Source of the DNA: Marinospirillum sp035271045
GTDB taxonomy: Bacteria; Pseudomonadota; Gammaproteobacteria; Pseudomonadales; Halomonadaceae
Assembly (NCBI RefSeq): GCF_035271045.1
Contig: NZ_DATESC010000015.1
Coordinates: forward strand, 124,001 to 188,000
Direction: 5' to 3'
DNA length: 64,000 nucleotides
The notes under the pieces are model-generated. The model searched no databases and was not told the origin of the DNA. It saw nothing but the letters and a program-made list of their open reading frames with translations. How positions within the stretch are numbered: position 1 is the first letter of the stretch; each line of letters begins with the position of its first letter. A program made the translations under genes and the position numbers. Positions 16,148-24,487 of this stretch are shown piece after piece.

Positions 16148-18796
16148 CTAACCCGTGTTACGCAAACCTGCTGCAATGCCTGCCATAGTTACCATTAACG
16201 CCCGTTCAAGCATCTCAGGTTGAGTGCTGCAAATTTGCGCTTGCTCACACGCCCTAACCCTTGCCAATAGCTCCGACTGCAACTGATGTAAGGGAATAAT
16301 GTAAGGATTACGCACACTAATCGCCTGCTGAGTTAAAGGTACACGCTCTAGCAATTGCGTTTGCTCACGCAAAATTAACAAGCGCTCTACTAGCTGTTTT
16401 TCACGCACACGCAATGTTTTACCTAATGGCTTTAAATCATCTTCTACAAGTAAACTCTCATAATCTTCCACCGTTGCTAAATCAACTTTAGCCAAGACCA
16501 TTTCTAGCATATTCATATTACTAGCAAAAAAAGGCCACCCATCAATCATCTCACGCAATGCTTGTGTTTCGCCGCGCTCGATTGCTTTATCTAAAGCAAC
16601 ATCGCTGCCTAACCAAGCCGGCAGCATTAAACGCACTTGTGTCCAAGCAAAAATCCACGGAATGGCTCTTAGGCTTTCAATGCCACCACCGCCTTTGCGT
16701 TTAGCCGGACGACTGCCTAAAGGTAATTTAGACAACTCTTGTTCCGGTGTTAGCTGACGAAAATAACGCACAAAATCGGGGTGATCTTTTACCAAAGCGC
16801 GATAACCTTCCACGGCATCATTGGCAATGTTATCCATCAACAAACGCCATTCATCTTTAGGGGCTGGCGGTGGCGCAAGCGTGGCTTCCAATACAGCGCA
16901 GGTGTAAACTTCGAGCGCCCGTTCTGCTAAGGCTGGCAAACCAAATTTAAAGCGAATCATTTCACCTTGCTCGGTCACTTTTAAACGCCCCTGCACCGAA
17001 CCTGGCGGTTGTGCCAAAATAGCCGCTTGCGTAGGGCCGCCACCACGCCCCACCGTACCACCACGACCATGAAACAAGGTAAGGTGAACTTTACGCGCTG
17101 CACACACACGAGTCACCGCTTCTTGCGCCCGATATTGCGCCCAACTCGCCGCTAATTGCCCAGCATCTTTTGCAGAGTCAGAATAGCCAATCATCACTTC
17201 TTGGCGACCACTGGTATACTGCTGATACCAAGGCAAAGATAATAAGCCATCAATCACTTTAGGTGCCCGTTCTAAATCAGCCAGCGTTTCAAATAACGGT
17301 GCTATACGCATGGTGCGCTCTAAGCCTGCTGTTTTTAACAACAAAGCAACGGCTAATACGTCCGATGGCTGCGCTGCCATTGAAATGACGTAAGCACCCA
17401 AAGCATCGGCGCGTTCACGCGCAATCACCTTACACGTATCTAATACTTCACGGGTTTCATCGCTGCAAGGCCAATGTTCTGGCAATAAAGGGCGCGGGTT
17501 GGTGAGTTCATGCAACAAAAAATCAACCTTGCGCTGCTCATCCCATTCAGCATAATCACCCAAACCTAAATAATTCGCGGCTTCAGCAATCGCCTGTGCA
17601 TGACGCGGTGCTTCTTGGCGCACATCAAGGCGTAGCAGATTCATACCAAAAGTGGCTAGACGGCGCAGAATATCCAGCAACAAACCATCGGCAATCACTT
17701 TCATGCCTTGTTCGCACAAAGACTCATAACACAGCACCAGCGGCTCACGCAGCCCTGCAACTTCAAATAAAATACGCTCATCATCGTAAGGCTTGCCGTC
17801 TAACTGTGCCTTTAGCCAATCAAGCGTAGCGCGTAATCTGTCACGCACCTGCCCCAAAATAACACGGTAAGGTTCACGCACTGGGCCAACCCGTTCGGTT
17901 AGCGCAGCGCTGGCTTGGTACATAGAAAGCTCGGCACGTAGCTGGTCGATGTCACGGTAATAAAGATCAGCGGCCATCCAACGTGATAACCACAAAACCT
18001 CTTGAGTAATACGCGCCGTAACACGTGGATTACCATCACGATCACCGCCCATCCAAGATGCAAAACGAATGGGTGCAGCATCCAGCGGTAAAGATTGACC
18101 TGTTAACGTGATGAGCTGCTCATCTAATTGCCGGTAATAAGCAGGCACAGCTTGCCATAACGAGTTTTCAATGACCGCAAAACCCCAACGCGCTTCATCA
18201 ACTGGCGTTGGGCGCTGGGCACGAATTTCATCGGTATGCCAAGCTTGGGCAATTAACTGTTCAAGGCGATGCAAGACATCTTGACGTGCTTTATCGTTAG
18301 GACAGGTTTCGTAATCAGTAAGGCAATCATCTAATAAATCGTATTTTTGAATCAATGTGCGGCGGCTAATTTCGGTAGGATGCGCCGTAAAAACTAACTC
18401 AACCCGCTGCTCAGTTAACGACTTATAAATAACTTGAGGTGCTAAACCTGAGTTTTTAAGTTTATCCAACAACAAGGTTAAACCGGGCTGCTCACCTGCA
18501 CGGTAATCTTCAACCACGCGCTCACGCGCTCGATAATGTTGTTCTGCAGCATTGGCAAGGTTTAAAAACTGATTAAAAGCCCGCGCAACCGGCAAGAGCA
18601 TTTCATCGTCTAAATCATTCAGCATTTGACTAAGGCATTGCGGCGTTGCTTCGCCTTGATGCACTTGTTTAGAAAGATTACGAATGGATTCAACCAATGC
18701 TAAAAATTCTTCGCCGCGTGCTGCACTCATGGTGCGACCCAACCCTTCACCTAAAATACGTACCTGTTCCCTAAGCGATGCATCTAAATTAGTCAT
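16148..18796 (-). CDS. ppc: Phosphoenolpyruvate carboxylase
   Basis: This 882-residue enzyme carboxylates PEP to oxaloacetate, replenishing the TCA cycle and supplying the acceptor used by PrpC. The two signature regions are visible: VFTAHPTEISRRTL and MIGYSDSAKDAGQLAASWAQY. Also visible are the glycine-rich FHGRGGTVGRGGGPT loop, GGDRDGNPRVT and the C-terminal RNTG. The length is standard. A short 3' gap separates it from the DUF2489-like gene. Confidence 0.98.
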   Translation of the reverse strand: MTNLDASLREQVRILGEGLGRTMSAARGEEFLALVESIRNLSKQVHQGEATPQCLSQMLNDLDDEMLLPVARAFNQFLNLANAAEQHYRARERVVEDYRAGEQPGLTLLLDKLKNSGLAPQVIYKSLTEQRVELVFTAHPTEISRRTLIQKYDLLDDCLTDYETCPNDKARQDVLHRLEQLIAQAWHTDEIRAQRPTPVDEARWGFAVIENSLWQAVPAYYRQLDEQLITLTGQSLPLDAAPIRFASWMGGDRDGNPRVTARITQEVLWLSRWMAADLYYRDIDQLRAELSMYQASAALTERVGPVREPYRVILGQVRDRLRATLDWLKAQLDGKPYDDERILFEVAGLREPLVLCYESLCEQGMKVIADGLLLDILRRLATFGMNLLRLDVRQEAPRHAQAIAEAANYLGLGDYAEWDEQRKVDFLLHELTNPRPLLPEHWPCSDETREVLDTCKVIARERADALGAYVISMAAQPSDVLAVALLLKTAGLERTMRIAPLFETLADLERAPKVIDGLLSLPWYQQYTSGRQEVMIGYSDSAKDAGQLAASWAQYRAQEAVTRVCAARKVHLTLFHGRGGTVGRGGGPTQAAILAQPPGSVQGRLKVTEQGEMIRFKFGLPALAERALEVYTCAVLEATLAPPPAPKDEWRLLMDNIANDAVEGYRALVKDHPDFVRYFRQLTPEQELSKLPLGSRPAKRKGGGGIESLRAIPWIFAWTQVRLMLPAWLGSDVALDKAIERGETQALREMIDGWPFFASNMNMLEMVLAKVDLATVEDYESLLVEDDLKPLGKTLRVREKQLVERLLILREQTQLLERVPLTQQAISVRNPYIIPLHQLQSELLARVRACEQAQICSTQPEMLERALMVTMAGIAAGLRNTG

Positions 18797-18928
18797 TTTG
18801 CACTCCTTTAAACAAAGTTAGACATTGCCTCAGCATCAAGAATGGCACGCCTTAGCAAGTGCAACAAGCCGAAAAACCTTAAAAACCTCACTTTTTTACA
18901 GTTTTTTAGGATTTTTTAGGAAAAGGGC

Positions 18929-18956
18929 TTGCTAAAATAAAGTATCTGTATATAAT
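18929..18956 (+). promoter_or_regulatory. Sigma70-type promoter of tRNA-Met
   Basis: TTGCTA at 18929-18934 and a perfect TATAAT at 18951-18956 are separated by 16 nt. The tRNA begins 12 nt after the -10 box. Confidence 0.75.
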
Positions 18957-18967
18957 TCGCACCCGTT

Positions 18968-19044
18968 GGCTATGTAGCTCAGCTGGTTAGAGCACATCAC
19001 TCATAATGATGGGGTCCCCTGTTCAAATCAGGGCATAGCCACCA
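18968..19044 (+). tRNA. tRNA-Met (CAT), elongator type
   Basis: This 77-nt cloverleaf has acceptor GGCTATG/CATAGCC, encoded CCA and anticodon CAT at 19002-19004. The anticodon arm TCACTCATAATGA and paired first base G1-C72 point to the elongator rather than the initiator. Confidence 0.95.
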
Positions 19045-19093
19045 AAAAAAGCGTTGTTAAAGGCGAGTATTTAGCAAAAATTTGAAATAAGGC

Positions 19094-19121
19094 TTGACCT
19101 TATAATTATTTCTACTAGAAT
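19094..19121 (+). promoter_or_regulatory. Sigma70-type promoter of the tRNA-Asn pair
   Basis: TTGACC (19094-19099) and TAGAAT (19116-19121) have a 16-nt spacer. A GC-rich discriminator (CAGCCCG) follows, typical of stringently controlled stable-RNA promoters. Confidence 0.75.
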
Positions 19122-19157
19122 ACAGCCCGTTGTTGAGTAAAGCCTTTTAGGTAACGT

Positions 19158-19233
19158 TCCCGAATAGCTCAGTCGGTAGAGCAGTAGACTGTTAATCTAT
19201 TGGTCGTAGGTTCAAGTCCTACTTCGGGAGCCA
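19158..19233 (+). tRNA. tRNA-Asn (GTT), copy 1
   Basis: This 76-nt cloverleaf has acceptor TCCCGAA/TTCGGGA, discriminator G, encoded CCA and anticodon GTT at 19191-19193. It is identical in sequence to the copy 38 nt downstream. Confidence 0.96.
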
Positions 19234-19271
19234 ACTCACTCAATAGCAAATTAGTAAAGAAATGCATACGT

Positions 19272-19347
19272 TCCCGAATAGCTCAGTCGGTAGAGCAGTA
19301 GACTGTTAATCTATTGGTCGTAGGTTCAAGTCCTACTTCGGGAGCCA
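19272..19347 (+). tRNA. tRNA-Asn (GTT), copy 2
   Basis: This is an exact duplicate of the tRNA at 19158-19233, including the encoded CCA. The 38-nt spacer has no obvious promoter, so the two are likely co-transcribed. Confidence 0.96.
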
Positions 19348-19503
19348 AGCATTTTCTGCTAAACCCAATTTTAAAGTACTTTTTCTGCTTTAAAATATCC
19401 AAATAGAAATAAATTCAAAAATAAACTATTAACCTCAAGTGTTAATGGATTTTTTTGTTGTTTTAATTAAAACAGCAGCAACTGCTGCTGTTATCCAACC
19501 GAT

Positions 19504-19977
19504 CTAAAGGCTAGCTAAAACGGCTTCTGCGGTACTGACTTTAAGTTCGTTAGGTGCTTCAACGTTCAGTTGCGTCACTATGCCATTGTCAATAATCATC
19601 GCGTAACGTTGCGAACGAATACCACCAAAAGCAGCGGTATCCATGTCTAAACCCAACGCCTTGGCAAAGCTAGCATCGCCATCGCTTAACAGGGTGATTT
19701 CTGAAGCATTTTGCGACTCAGCCCAAGCCTTCATAACAAAAGCATCGTTCACCGCCACACAAGCAATTAAGTCGACACCTTTGGCTTTTAATTGATCGGC
19801 AAGCACTATAAAACCAGGCAAGTGTGCATCAGAGCAAGCCGGTGTAAAAGCACCTGGTACAGCAAATAAAACCACTTTTTTATTGGCAAATAATTTGGCT
19901 GTTGCATGGTTAACCATGCCATCTTTGGTTAACTGACTTAACGTTGCTGCAGGTAAAGCTTGACCTTGCTGTATCAT
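19504..19977 (-). CDS. Peroxiredoxin, Prx5 (AhpC/TSA-redoxin) type
   Basis: From MIQQGQALPAATL the protein has 157 residues. The peroxidatic motif VPGAFTPACSDAHLPGF contains the conserved P-x-x-F-T-P-x-C, and RSQRYAMIIDNG supplies the conserved Arg of the active site. It reduces peroxides using glutathione or glutaredoxin as electron donor in related Prx5 proteins. ATGs also occur at 19992, 19986 and 19977; GAGG lies 9 nt before the last, so I chose it. It is downstream of the lipoprotein cassette but probably separate. Confidence 0.9.
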   Translation of the reverse strand: MIQQGQALPAATLSQLTKDGMVNHATAKLFANKKVVLFAVPGAFTPACSDAHLPGFIVLADQLKAKGVDLIACVAVNDAFVMKAWAESQNASEITLLSDGDASFAKALGLDMDTAAFGGIRSQRYAMIIDNGIVTQLNVEAPNELKVSTAEAVLASL

Positions 19978-20025
19978 TTTAAGCATCCTCATTTTTTAAA
20001 AATTACGTCTTTAACAAAAATTGCA

Positions 20026-20712
20026 TTACAAAACAGGCATAACCTGTTCGTAATACTCAGCATAATAAGGGTGATAAGGGCCTAAAGGAAAGCTTTGTCG
20101 ATTGCCTTGCGGCGCTAAAAATGCCCGCTTATGCAACGATTGCGTCAAGGGAATGTAATTAGGAACCGAACGCTCAACCGCTGCTTGCACTGCATTGACG
20201 ACCAAACCTGCCAATCCACCGCCACCATTATTATTGGGCGAATAAACCGCGTTAAGGCGTTGCTGCCACAACAGCGAACCATCCGCAGCCACTAATCTAT
20301 ATTCAAAATCCACCTCAGTGCTGGCAGCAAAAACAACATACTTAGAAGTCCACTGATGAATTGTTACATACAAAATAGCATCGGCTTTAAACAGATTAGC
20401 TAATTGCTCAGGCGGCGCAGCAAAGACTTCTGCGGCTTCATAATACCCTTCAAATTCTAATAATGTTTTTACAGTATTGACTGGAAAGACATAAAAACCT
20501 TTTTCAGCCAAATAATAAGGTAAAGTAGCTAACACCGATGTTGTAGCCTGCACATCAGTCACTTCATTTAAAGGCGGTACAATTAAAATTGAAGCAGGAC
20601 GTACACCGTTAAAATTATCAGGAAACGCAACCGTTTGGGTAGCACAGCCAGTCACTAAAATAGTCAGCAGCAGCACTAAACTCATGGATAAAGTAGTTGC
20701 TAAGCGCTTCAT
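20026..20712 (-). CDS. GNA1162/DUF799-family outer-membrane lipoprotein
   Basis: This 228-residue protein has a lipoprotein signal (hydrophobic stretch ending in the lipobox LVTGC at ~20-24). The mature part reads RPASILIVPPLNE...YYLAEKGFYVFPV and FKADAILYVTIHQW, the DUF799 (GNA1162-like) pattern. A TolB-N-like fold and outer-membrane location are known for the family; the exact role is not. Its ATG overlaps the stop of the DUF4810 gene in an ATGA junction, so the two are translationally coupled. It is the last gene of the four-lipoprotein cassette. Confidence 0.85.
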   Translation of the reverse strand: MKRLATTLSMSLVLLLTILVTGCATQTVAFPDNFNGVRPASILIVPPLNEVTDVQATTSVLATLPYYLAEKGFYVFPVNTVKTLLEFEGYYEAAEVFAAPPEQLANLFKADAILYVTIHQWTSKYVVFAASTEVDFEYRLVAADGSLLWQQRLNAVYSPNNNGGGGLAGLVVNAVQAAVERSVPNYIPLTQSLHKRAFLAPQGNRQSFPLGPYHPYYAEYYEQVMPVL

Positions 20713-21107
20713 AACCTAGCCTCTAAATTTTGAATCAACGCACCCAACATGGGGCGGCTTTCTGGCCAAAGTTCGTATTCCATTTTATAAAATACCAGCG
20801 CATTTTTATAATTGCCTTGTTCTAACATAAACGTACCTGCTTCAGCACACAGCCCAGGCGCTAACTGTTTTATAGTCTGATTATTTACGCGCTGGTTATT
20901 TAAAGCTTGTTGTTGGTTAATAAAGTTGATGTATTGTTGAATGGCTTGTTCTTTATATTCAGGATCATGGTAAACAGTAAACAAAGTTTGTTCGTATTTT
21001 CCCCAGTTATACAAGCGTGTGTCGGTTGCACAACCCGTGGTTAAAATAACAATTAGAGCTAGCCCTAATCGTTTTTTATTAGCCCAGTACAGGTTAATCA
21101 TAATCAC
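20709..21107 (-). CDS. DUF4810-family lipoprotein
   Basis: This 132-residue lipoprotein has a signal segment ending in LTTGC. The mature start RLYNWGKYEQTLFTVYHDP and the TPR-like end GNYKNALVFYKMEYELWPESR match the DUF4810 family, which is typically encoded between CsgG-like and GNA1162-like genes. It overlaps the upstream gene by 14 nt and the downstream one by 4 nt. Translation may start at the first (21107) or second (21101) ATG. Confidence 0.82.
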   Translation of the reverse strand: MIMINLYWANKKRLGLALIVILTTGCATDTRLYNWGKYEQTLFTVYHDPEYKEQAIQQYINFINQQQALNNQRVNNQTIKQLAPGLCAEAGTFMLEQGNYKNALVFYKMEYELWPESRPMLGALIQNLEARL

Positions 21108-21414
21108 CCACTTTTATCATTTTATGAGTACCTGCACCTAGGTAAACTTTTTCGCTAAATACTTTTTTAGTGCCGCTAAATAATTCGAGTGTGTGCGAAC
21201 CATCAACGATTCTTAAACGCTCTTTACCCGCTTGGTATTGGCTCACTTTGCCGTAAGAAACACCGTCAATTTTTAGTTCATAGGTTTTGGCTGCTGTTGA
21301 TTGCAACTCAAAAGCAACACTTGGGCGGTCATCAACCACTTGAGTGCTGTGGGTTGGGCTTTGTACACAAGCGGTTAGCGTCAAAAAAAATAAAGCCATT
21401 AAAAAGAATCGCAT
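21094..21414 (-). CDS. Small PEGA-like lipoprotein
   Basis: This 106-residue protein has a short signal peptide and lipobox LTAC. The mature domain (YELKIDGVSYGKVSQYQAG, then VDGSHTLELFSGTKKVFSEKV) follows the rhythm of PEGA-type beta domains found in surface-associated proteins. The start codon overlaps the csgG-like stop (TAATG). Family assignment is tentative. The signal and lipobox are clear. Confidence 0.65.
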   Translation of the reverse strand: MRFFLMALFFLTLTACVQSPTHSTQVVDDRPSVAFELQSTAAKTYELKIDGVSYGKVSQYQAGKERLRIVDGSHTLELFSGTKKVFSEKVYLGAGTHKMIKVGDYD

Positions 21415-22379
21415 TATTTTTGCTCCTTAATTTGTAGCTGATTAAGTTCATAGCCAACCACTGAACCCTTAGTTAAACTTGCCGCAGCGCCTTGATTCAA
21501 AATATCCTCGCCAAACAAGCTGATAACCTTTAACTCGCCTATTTTTTTACCCGGTAAGGTAATCGTTGCACCCGTTGTTTGAGATTTCACTTTATGGCCT
21601 TTGGTTTCAATATCAAACACCATACCAGTTTGAACGCCTTGGCTTTTACCGCCACTAATAAAAAGTAGCTCGCCTTCTTGCCCTAGAATATCGGCCGTCC
21701 AAGGCTTTTCCATAAATAAACGGGTCATTTTGTCAACGGCAGCGGTGACTGCGGCGGCAATGGCTTGATCGTTTAAACTACCGTCATAACTAGCAGCAGA
21801 ACCAAAACCCATCGTTCTTGCGTGTTCGGTAGAAGCAATGCCAGAGCCAGTTACTGATTCAAAGGCGCGACCCGTTGTTACATCAACAAGGCGTAGATCA
21901 ACCGTTGCACTGGCTTGCTGTTTTTTAGAAGACGAAAGAAAACCGCGCTCGCCCGTGGTTGCACGACCAAATTGCGTTAACGAACCAATCACCAGCGTGT
22001 CGACTCCAACAATATCCAGGGTTTGACCCGATAGCTCTGCTTCGTTCTTGAGCAAAACAAGGTCTGGGCGTTCAAACACTAAAAAGCGGTTGCTATTAGT
22101 TAGCGCCTGCAAAAACATATCGGTAACTTTGCCACCTAGCTGATCTTGTGCATTTTCACGCAGCAAGCTACGACCATAATTAGTTTCGTTAGACAAGCGA
22201 CCCACCGCTATTTTGCGCTTTAAACGTAGCGATTCTTTTTCGGTCTGCTGCTGAGCTTTTAATTGTGCTTCGCGTTGCTGTGATTCAGTCACTTTAACGT
22301 CAGCATCCTTCATCGGGGGTGTTTGTGTCGCACAACCCGCCAGCGTCAGCGCTGCTATGAATGCAAAGGTCTTTTTCAT
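21414..22379 (-). CDS. CsgG/HfaB-family outer-membrane lipoprotein
   Basis: This 321-residue protein has a signal peptide with lipobox LAGC (residues ~13-16). A CsgG-like core follows: KIAVGRLSNETNYGRSLL, then FLQALTNSNRFLVFERPD, GVDTLVIGSLTQFG and ATVDLRLVDVTTGRAFES. CsgG forms the curli export channel in E. coli, but no csgA, csgB, csgE or csgF gene is near. This is therefore the CsgG of the CsgG-DUF4810-GNA1162 cassette rather than a curli secretion protein. It leads the four-lipoprotein run. Confidence 0.85.
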   Translation of the reverse strand: MKKTFAFIAALTLAGCATQTPPMKDADVKVTESQQREAQLKAQQQTEKESLRLKRKIAVGRLSNETNYGRSLLRENAQDQLGGKVTDMFLQALTNSNRFLVFERPDLVLLKNEAELSGQTLDIVGVDTLVIGSLTQFGRATTGERGFLSSSKKQQASATVDLRLVDVTTGRAFESVTGSGIASTEHARTMGFGSAASYDGSLNDQAIAAAVTAAVDKMTRLFMEKPWTADILGQEGELLFISGGKSQGVQTGMVFDIETKGHKVKSQTTGATITLPGKKIGELKVISLFGEDILNQGAAASLTKGSVVGYELNQLQIKEQK

Positions 22380-22423
22380 TAGTTATTTCCTTTTACAATT
22401 TTAATGGCGTTTCAAAACATCAA

Positions 22424-22900
22424 TCACTTTAACAACAGCGCTGCTGTTATTGGAAAAAACCGGCTAGCAGCTTGCTTGAGTGAATCAGCCGTCAGTGATT
22501 CAACACCATAAACCTCGACAGTAGCATTCTTTTTGGTTTTAATGCGGTCGGCTAATAAATCAAAATCACCGTCGCCTGAAACCAAAACAACCGTGTCACT
22601 CAATTCGGCATACTCCATCGCATCCAAAGCAATCCCCACATCCCAATCACCTTTAGCAGAACCATCTGAGCGTTGAATAAAAGGCTTTAACTTCACTTCA
22701 AAACCAATGGCTTTAAGAATGTTTTGAAACTGTTGTTGTTTTGGATCACCACGGTCAATAGCATAAGCAACGGCTTTAATCACCTGCCTATTTTGAGTCA
22801 CCTTTGCCCAGAATTGGTTGTAATCAAAATTGCGACCAAACGCTTGTTTAGTCGTGTAATAAACATTTTGCACATCCACTAAAATGGCTATTTTTTGCAT
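22424..22900 (-). CDS. NYN-domain (LabA/DUF88-like) PIN-fold protein
   Basis: From MQKIAILVDVQNVYY the protein has 158 residues. Conserved acidic positions of the NYN/PIN ribonuclease fold are present: VDVQN (first Asp and Asn), GDWDVGIALDAM and VSGDGDFDLLADRI. The fold suggests a metal-dependent RNase, with substrate unknown. The frame extends to 22969, but GGAG lies 7 nt before the ATG at 22900, which fixes the start. It lies 44 nt upstream of the csgG-like gene on the same strand and may be its first co-transcribed gene. Confidence 0.85.
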   Translation of the reverse strand: MQKIAILVDVQNVYYTTKQAFGRNFDYNQFWAKVTQNRQVIKAVAYAIDRGDPKQQQFQNILKAIGFEVKLKPFIQRSDGSAKGDWDVGIALDAMEYAELSDTVVLVSGDGDFDLLADRIKTKKNATVEVYGVESLTADSLKQAASRFFPITAALLLK

Positions 22901-23027
22901 TTTAAACTCCGTCATAAATAACACCTTATATTTTTCTGGTAGTTCAATATTGAACTTTTTACCAAACATTGAGTCTTAGGCAGTAGAAAGTATTATTTTA
23001 ATAACAACACGATAATCAAGGTAGTCT

Positions 23028-23330
23028 ATGCAAATTAAAGAACTAAAAAAACAAATTAAATTAAGTCCAACGCTTCAAGTGTGTGTGATTAGTCATGCCT
23101 CCAGTGGTTTTTACCTAGTGCAAATTCGTAATGGTGAAAATATTGACTTATTAACTAACTGGCGTGGACAGCAGCGTGTTTTTCGCAGCCTAAGTGAAGC
23201 CACTAATGAATTAAAAAGTCAGGGCATTACACGAGCGGTATTGCTTAGCCATGTAGCCAACGATGAGATGATTGGTCGTCAAACTTATTACCAAGGCTTA
23301 AACCCAACGGCCCTAAACCTTAGCTTTTAA
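23028..23330 (+). CDS. Small DUF6482-like protein
   Basis: This 100-residue soluble protein contains VISHASSGFYLVQIRNGENIDL in its first half. The second half reads FRSLSEATNELKSQGITRAVL followed by NDEMIG. The S-L-x-x-A...L-x-x-x-G...DEMIG layout resembles DUF6482 proteins of gammaproteobacteria, whose function is unknown. AAGG precedes the ATG. It is transcribed divergently from the NYN gene. Confidence 0.6.
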   Translation: MQIKELKKQIKLSPTLQVCVISHASSGFYLVQIRNGENIDLLTNWRGQQRVFRSLSEATNELKSQGITRAVLLSHVANDEMIGRQTYYQGLNPTALNLSF

Positions 23331-23455
23331 GCATCCGATTAATTAATCGCCTAATTAACTGATCCAAGCATTATACAAAACTTATACATAGAGTTGCAGC
23401 TTCTGATTTGGTAGGATGGTGTAAACTATCCTTTTGCTAATGATGAGGTTTGCCA

Positions 23456-24454
23456 GTGTCTTCAACAAAAAAGCCCCCTTTTGCAGTATTACTGGTGAAT
23501 CTGGGAACGCCAGATGCACCAACACCTTCCGCTGTTAAAAAATACCTAGCTGAATTTTTATGGGACCAGCGTGTGGTGGATGTTGCGCGTCCACTTTGGT
23601 GGCTAATTTTGCATGGTATTATTTTACGTTTTCGCCCCAGCCGTGTTGCTAAAAATTATCAGCAAGTTTGGACAGACGACGGCTCGCCACTATTAGCCAT
23701 TAGCAAGCAGCAACGTGCTGGACTAGAAGCCAAATTAGAAGAAAGCCTTGGTAAAAAAATCCCTGTTTTATTAGCCATGACTTACGGCTCGCCTTCAATG
23801 GAAGATGTTGGCCGTGAAATGCGTCAGCTAGGCGTGGAAAAATTGCTTGTACTGCCTATGTACCCACAGTTTTCATCGTCAACCACAGCAGCAGCTTTTG
23901 ACCGTTTAGCCAGCAGTCTTAAAAAATGCCCACATTGGCCAGAGCTGCGCTTTATTCGTGACTATGCAACGCACCCTGCCTATATTCATGCTTTAGCACA
24001 ATCGGTTCGCCAATCTTGGCAAGTTCAAGGCAAACAATCAGAACAGCTCATTATGTCTTTTCACGGCATCCCGCAGCGCTACACAAAAAAAGGCGATCCT
24101 TACGAAAGGCATTGTGGTGCTACTGCTAATGCACTGGCTAAAGCACTGGGCTTGCAAGAAGAACAATGGAAGTTAACCTTTCAATCACGCTTTGGACGTG
24201 AACCTTGGTTACAACCCTACACGGATGAAACCTTGAAAACTTTAGGTGCAAATAAAACTGAAAGTATTTCAGTGATTTGCCCCGGATTTAGTGCTGATTG
24301 TTTAGAAACGCTGGAAGAAATTGAAGGTGAAAACCGTGAGTATTACGAAGCAGCAGGTGGCAAAAACTTCACTTACATTCCTGCTCTTAACTCACGCCCT
24401 GAACACATTGAAATGATGGAAAAATTAGTTATACAGCACACGCAAGGTTGGTAA
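23456..24454 (+). CDS. hemH: Ferrochelatase
   Basis: This enzyme inserts Fe2+ into protoporphyrin IX, the last step of haem synthesis. It has LLVNLGTPDAPTPSAVKKYL at the N-terminus, the SFHGIPQRYTKKGDPY active-site histidine segment, and CPGFSADCLETLEEI with the second metal-side Glu region. A GAGG site with 7-nt spacing selects the GTG at 23456 (332 aa) over an in-frame TTG at 23450. corA follows 33 nt later. Confidence 0.96.
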   Translation: MSSTKKPPFAVLLVNLGTPDAPTPSAVKKYLAEFLWDQRVVDVARPLWWLILHGIILRFRPSRVAKNYQQVWTDDGSPLLAISKQQRAGLEAKLEESLGKKIPVLLAMTYGSPSMEDVGREMRQLGVEKLLVLPMYPQFSSSTTAAAFDRLASSLKKCPHWPELRFIRDYATHPAYIHALAQSVRQSWQVQGKQSEQLIMSFHGIPQRYTKKGDPYERHCGATANALAKALGLQEEQWKLTFQSRFGREPWLQPYTDETLKTLGANKTESISVICPGFSADCLETLEEIEGENREYYEAAGGKNFTYIPALNSRPEHIEMMEKLVIQHTQGW

Positions 24455-24487
24455 AACCTATTTTTTGCACATTAATCGGGGTATAAC

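Noticed and set aside
21414..22379. Curli secretion system
   Set aside because: Only a CsgG-like gene is present; csgA, csgB, csgD, csgE and csgF are absent from the neighbourhood.
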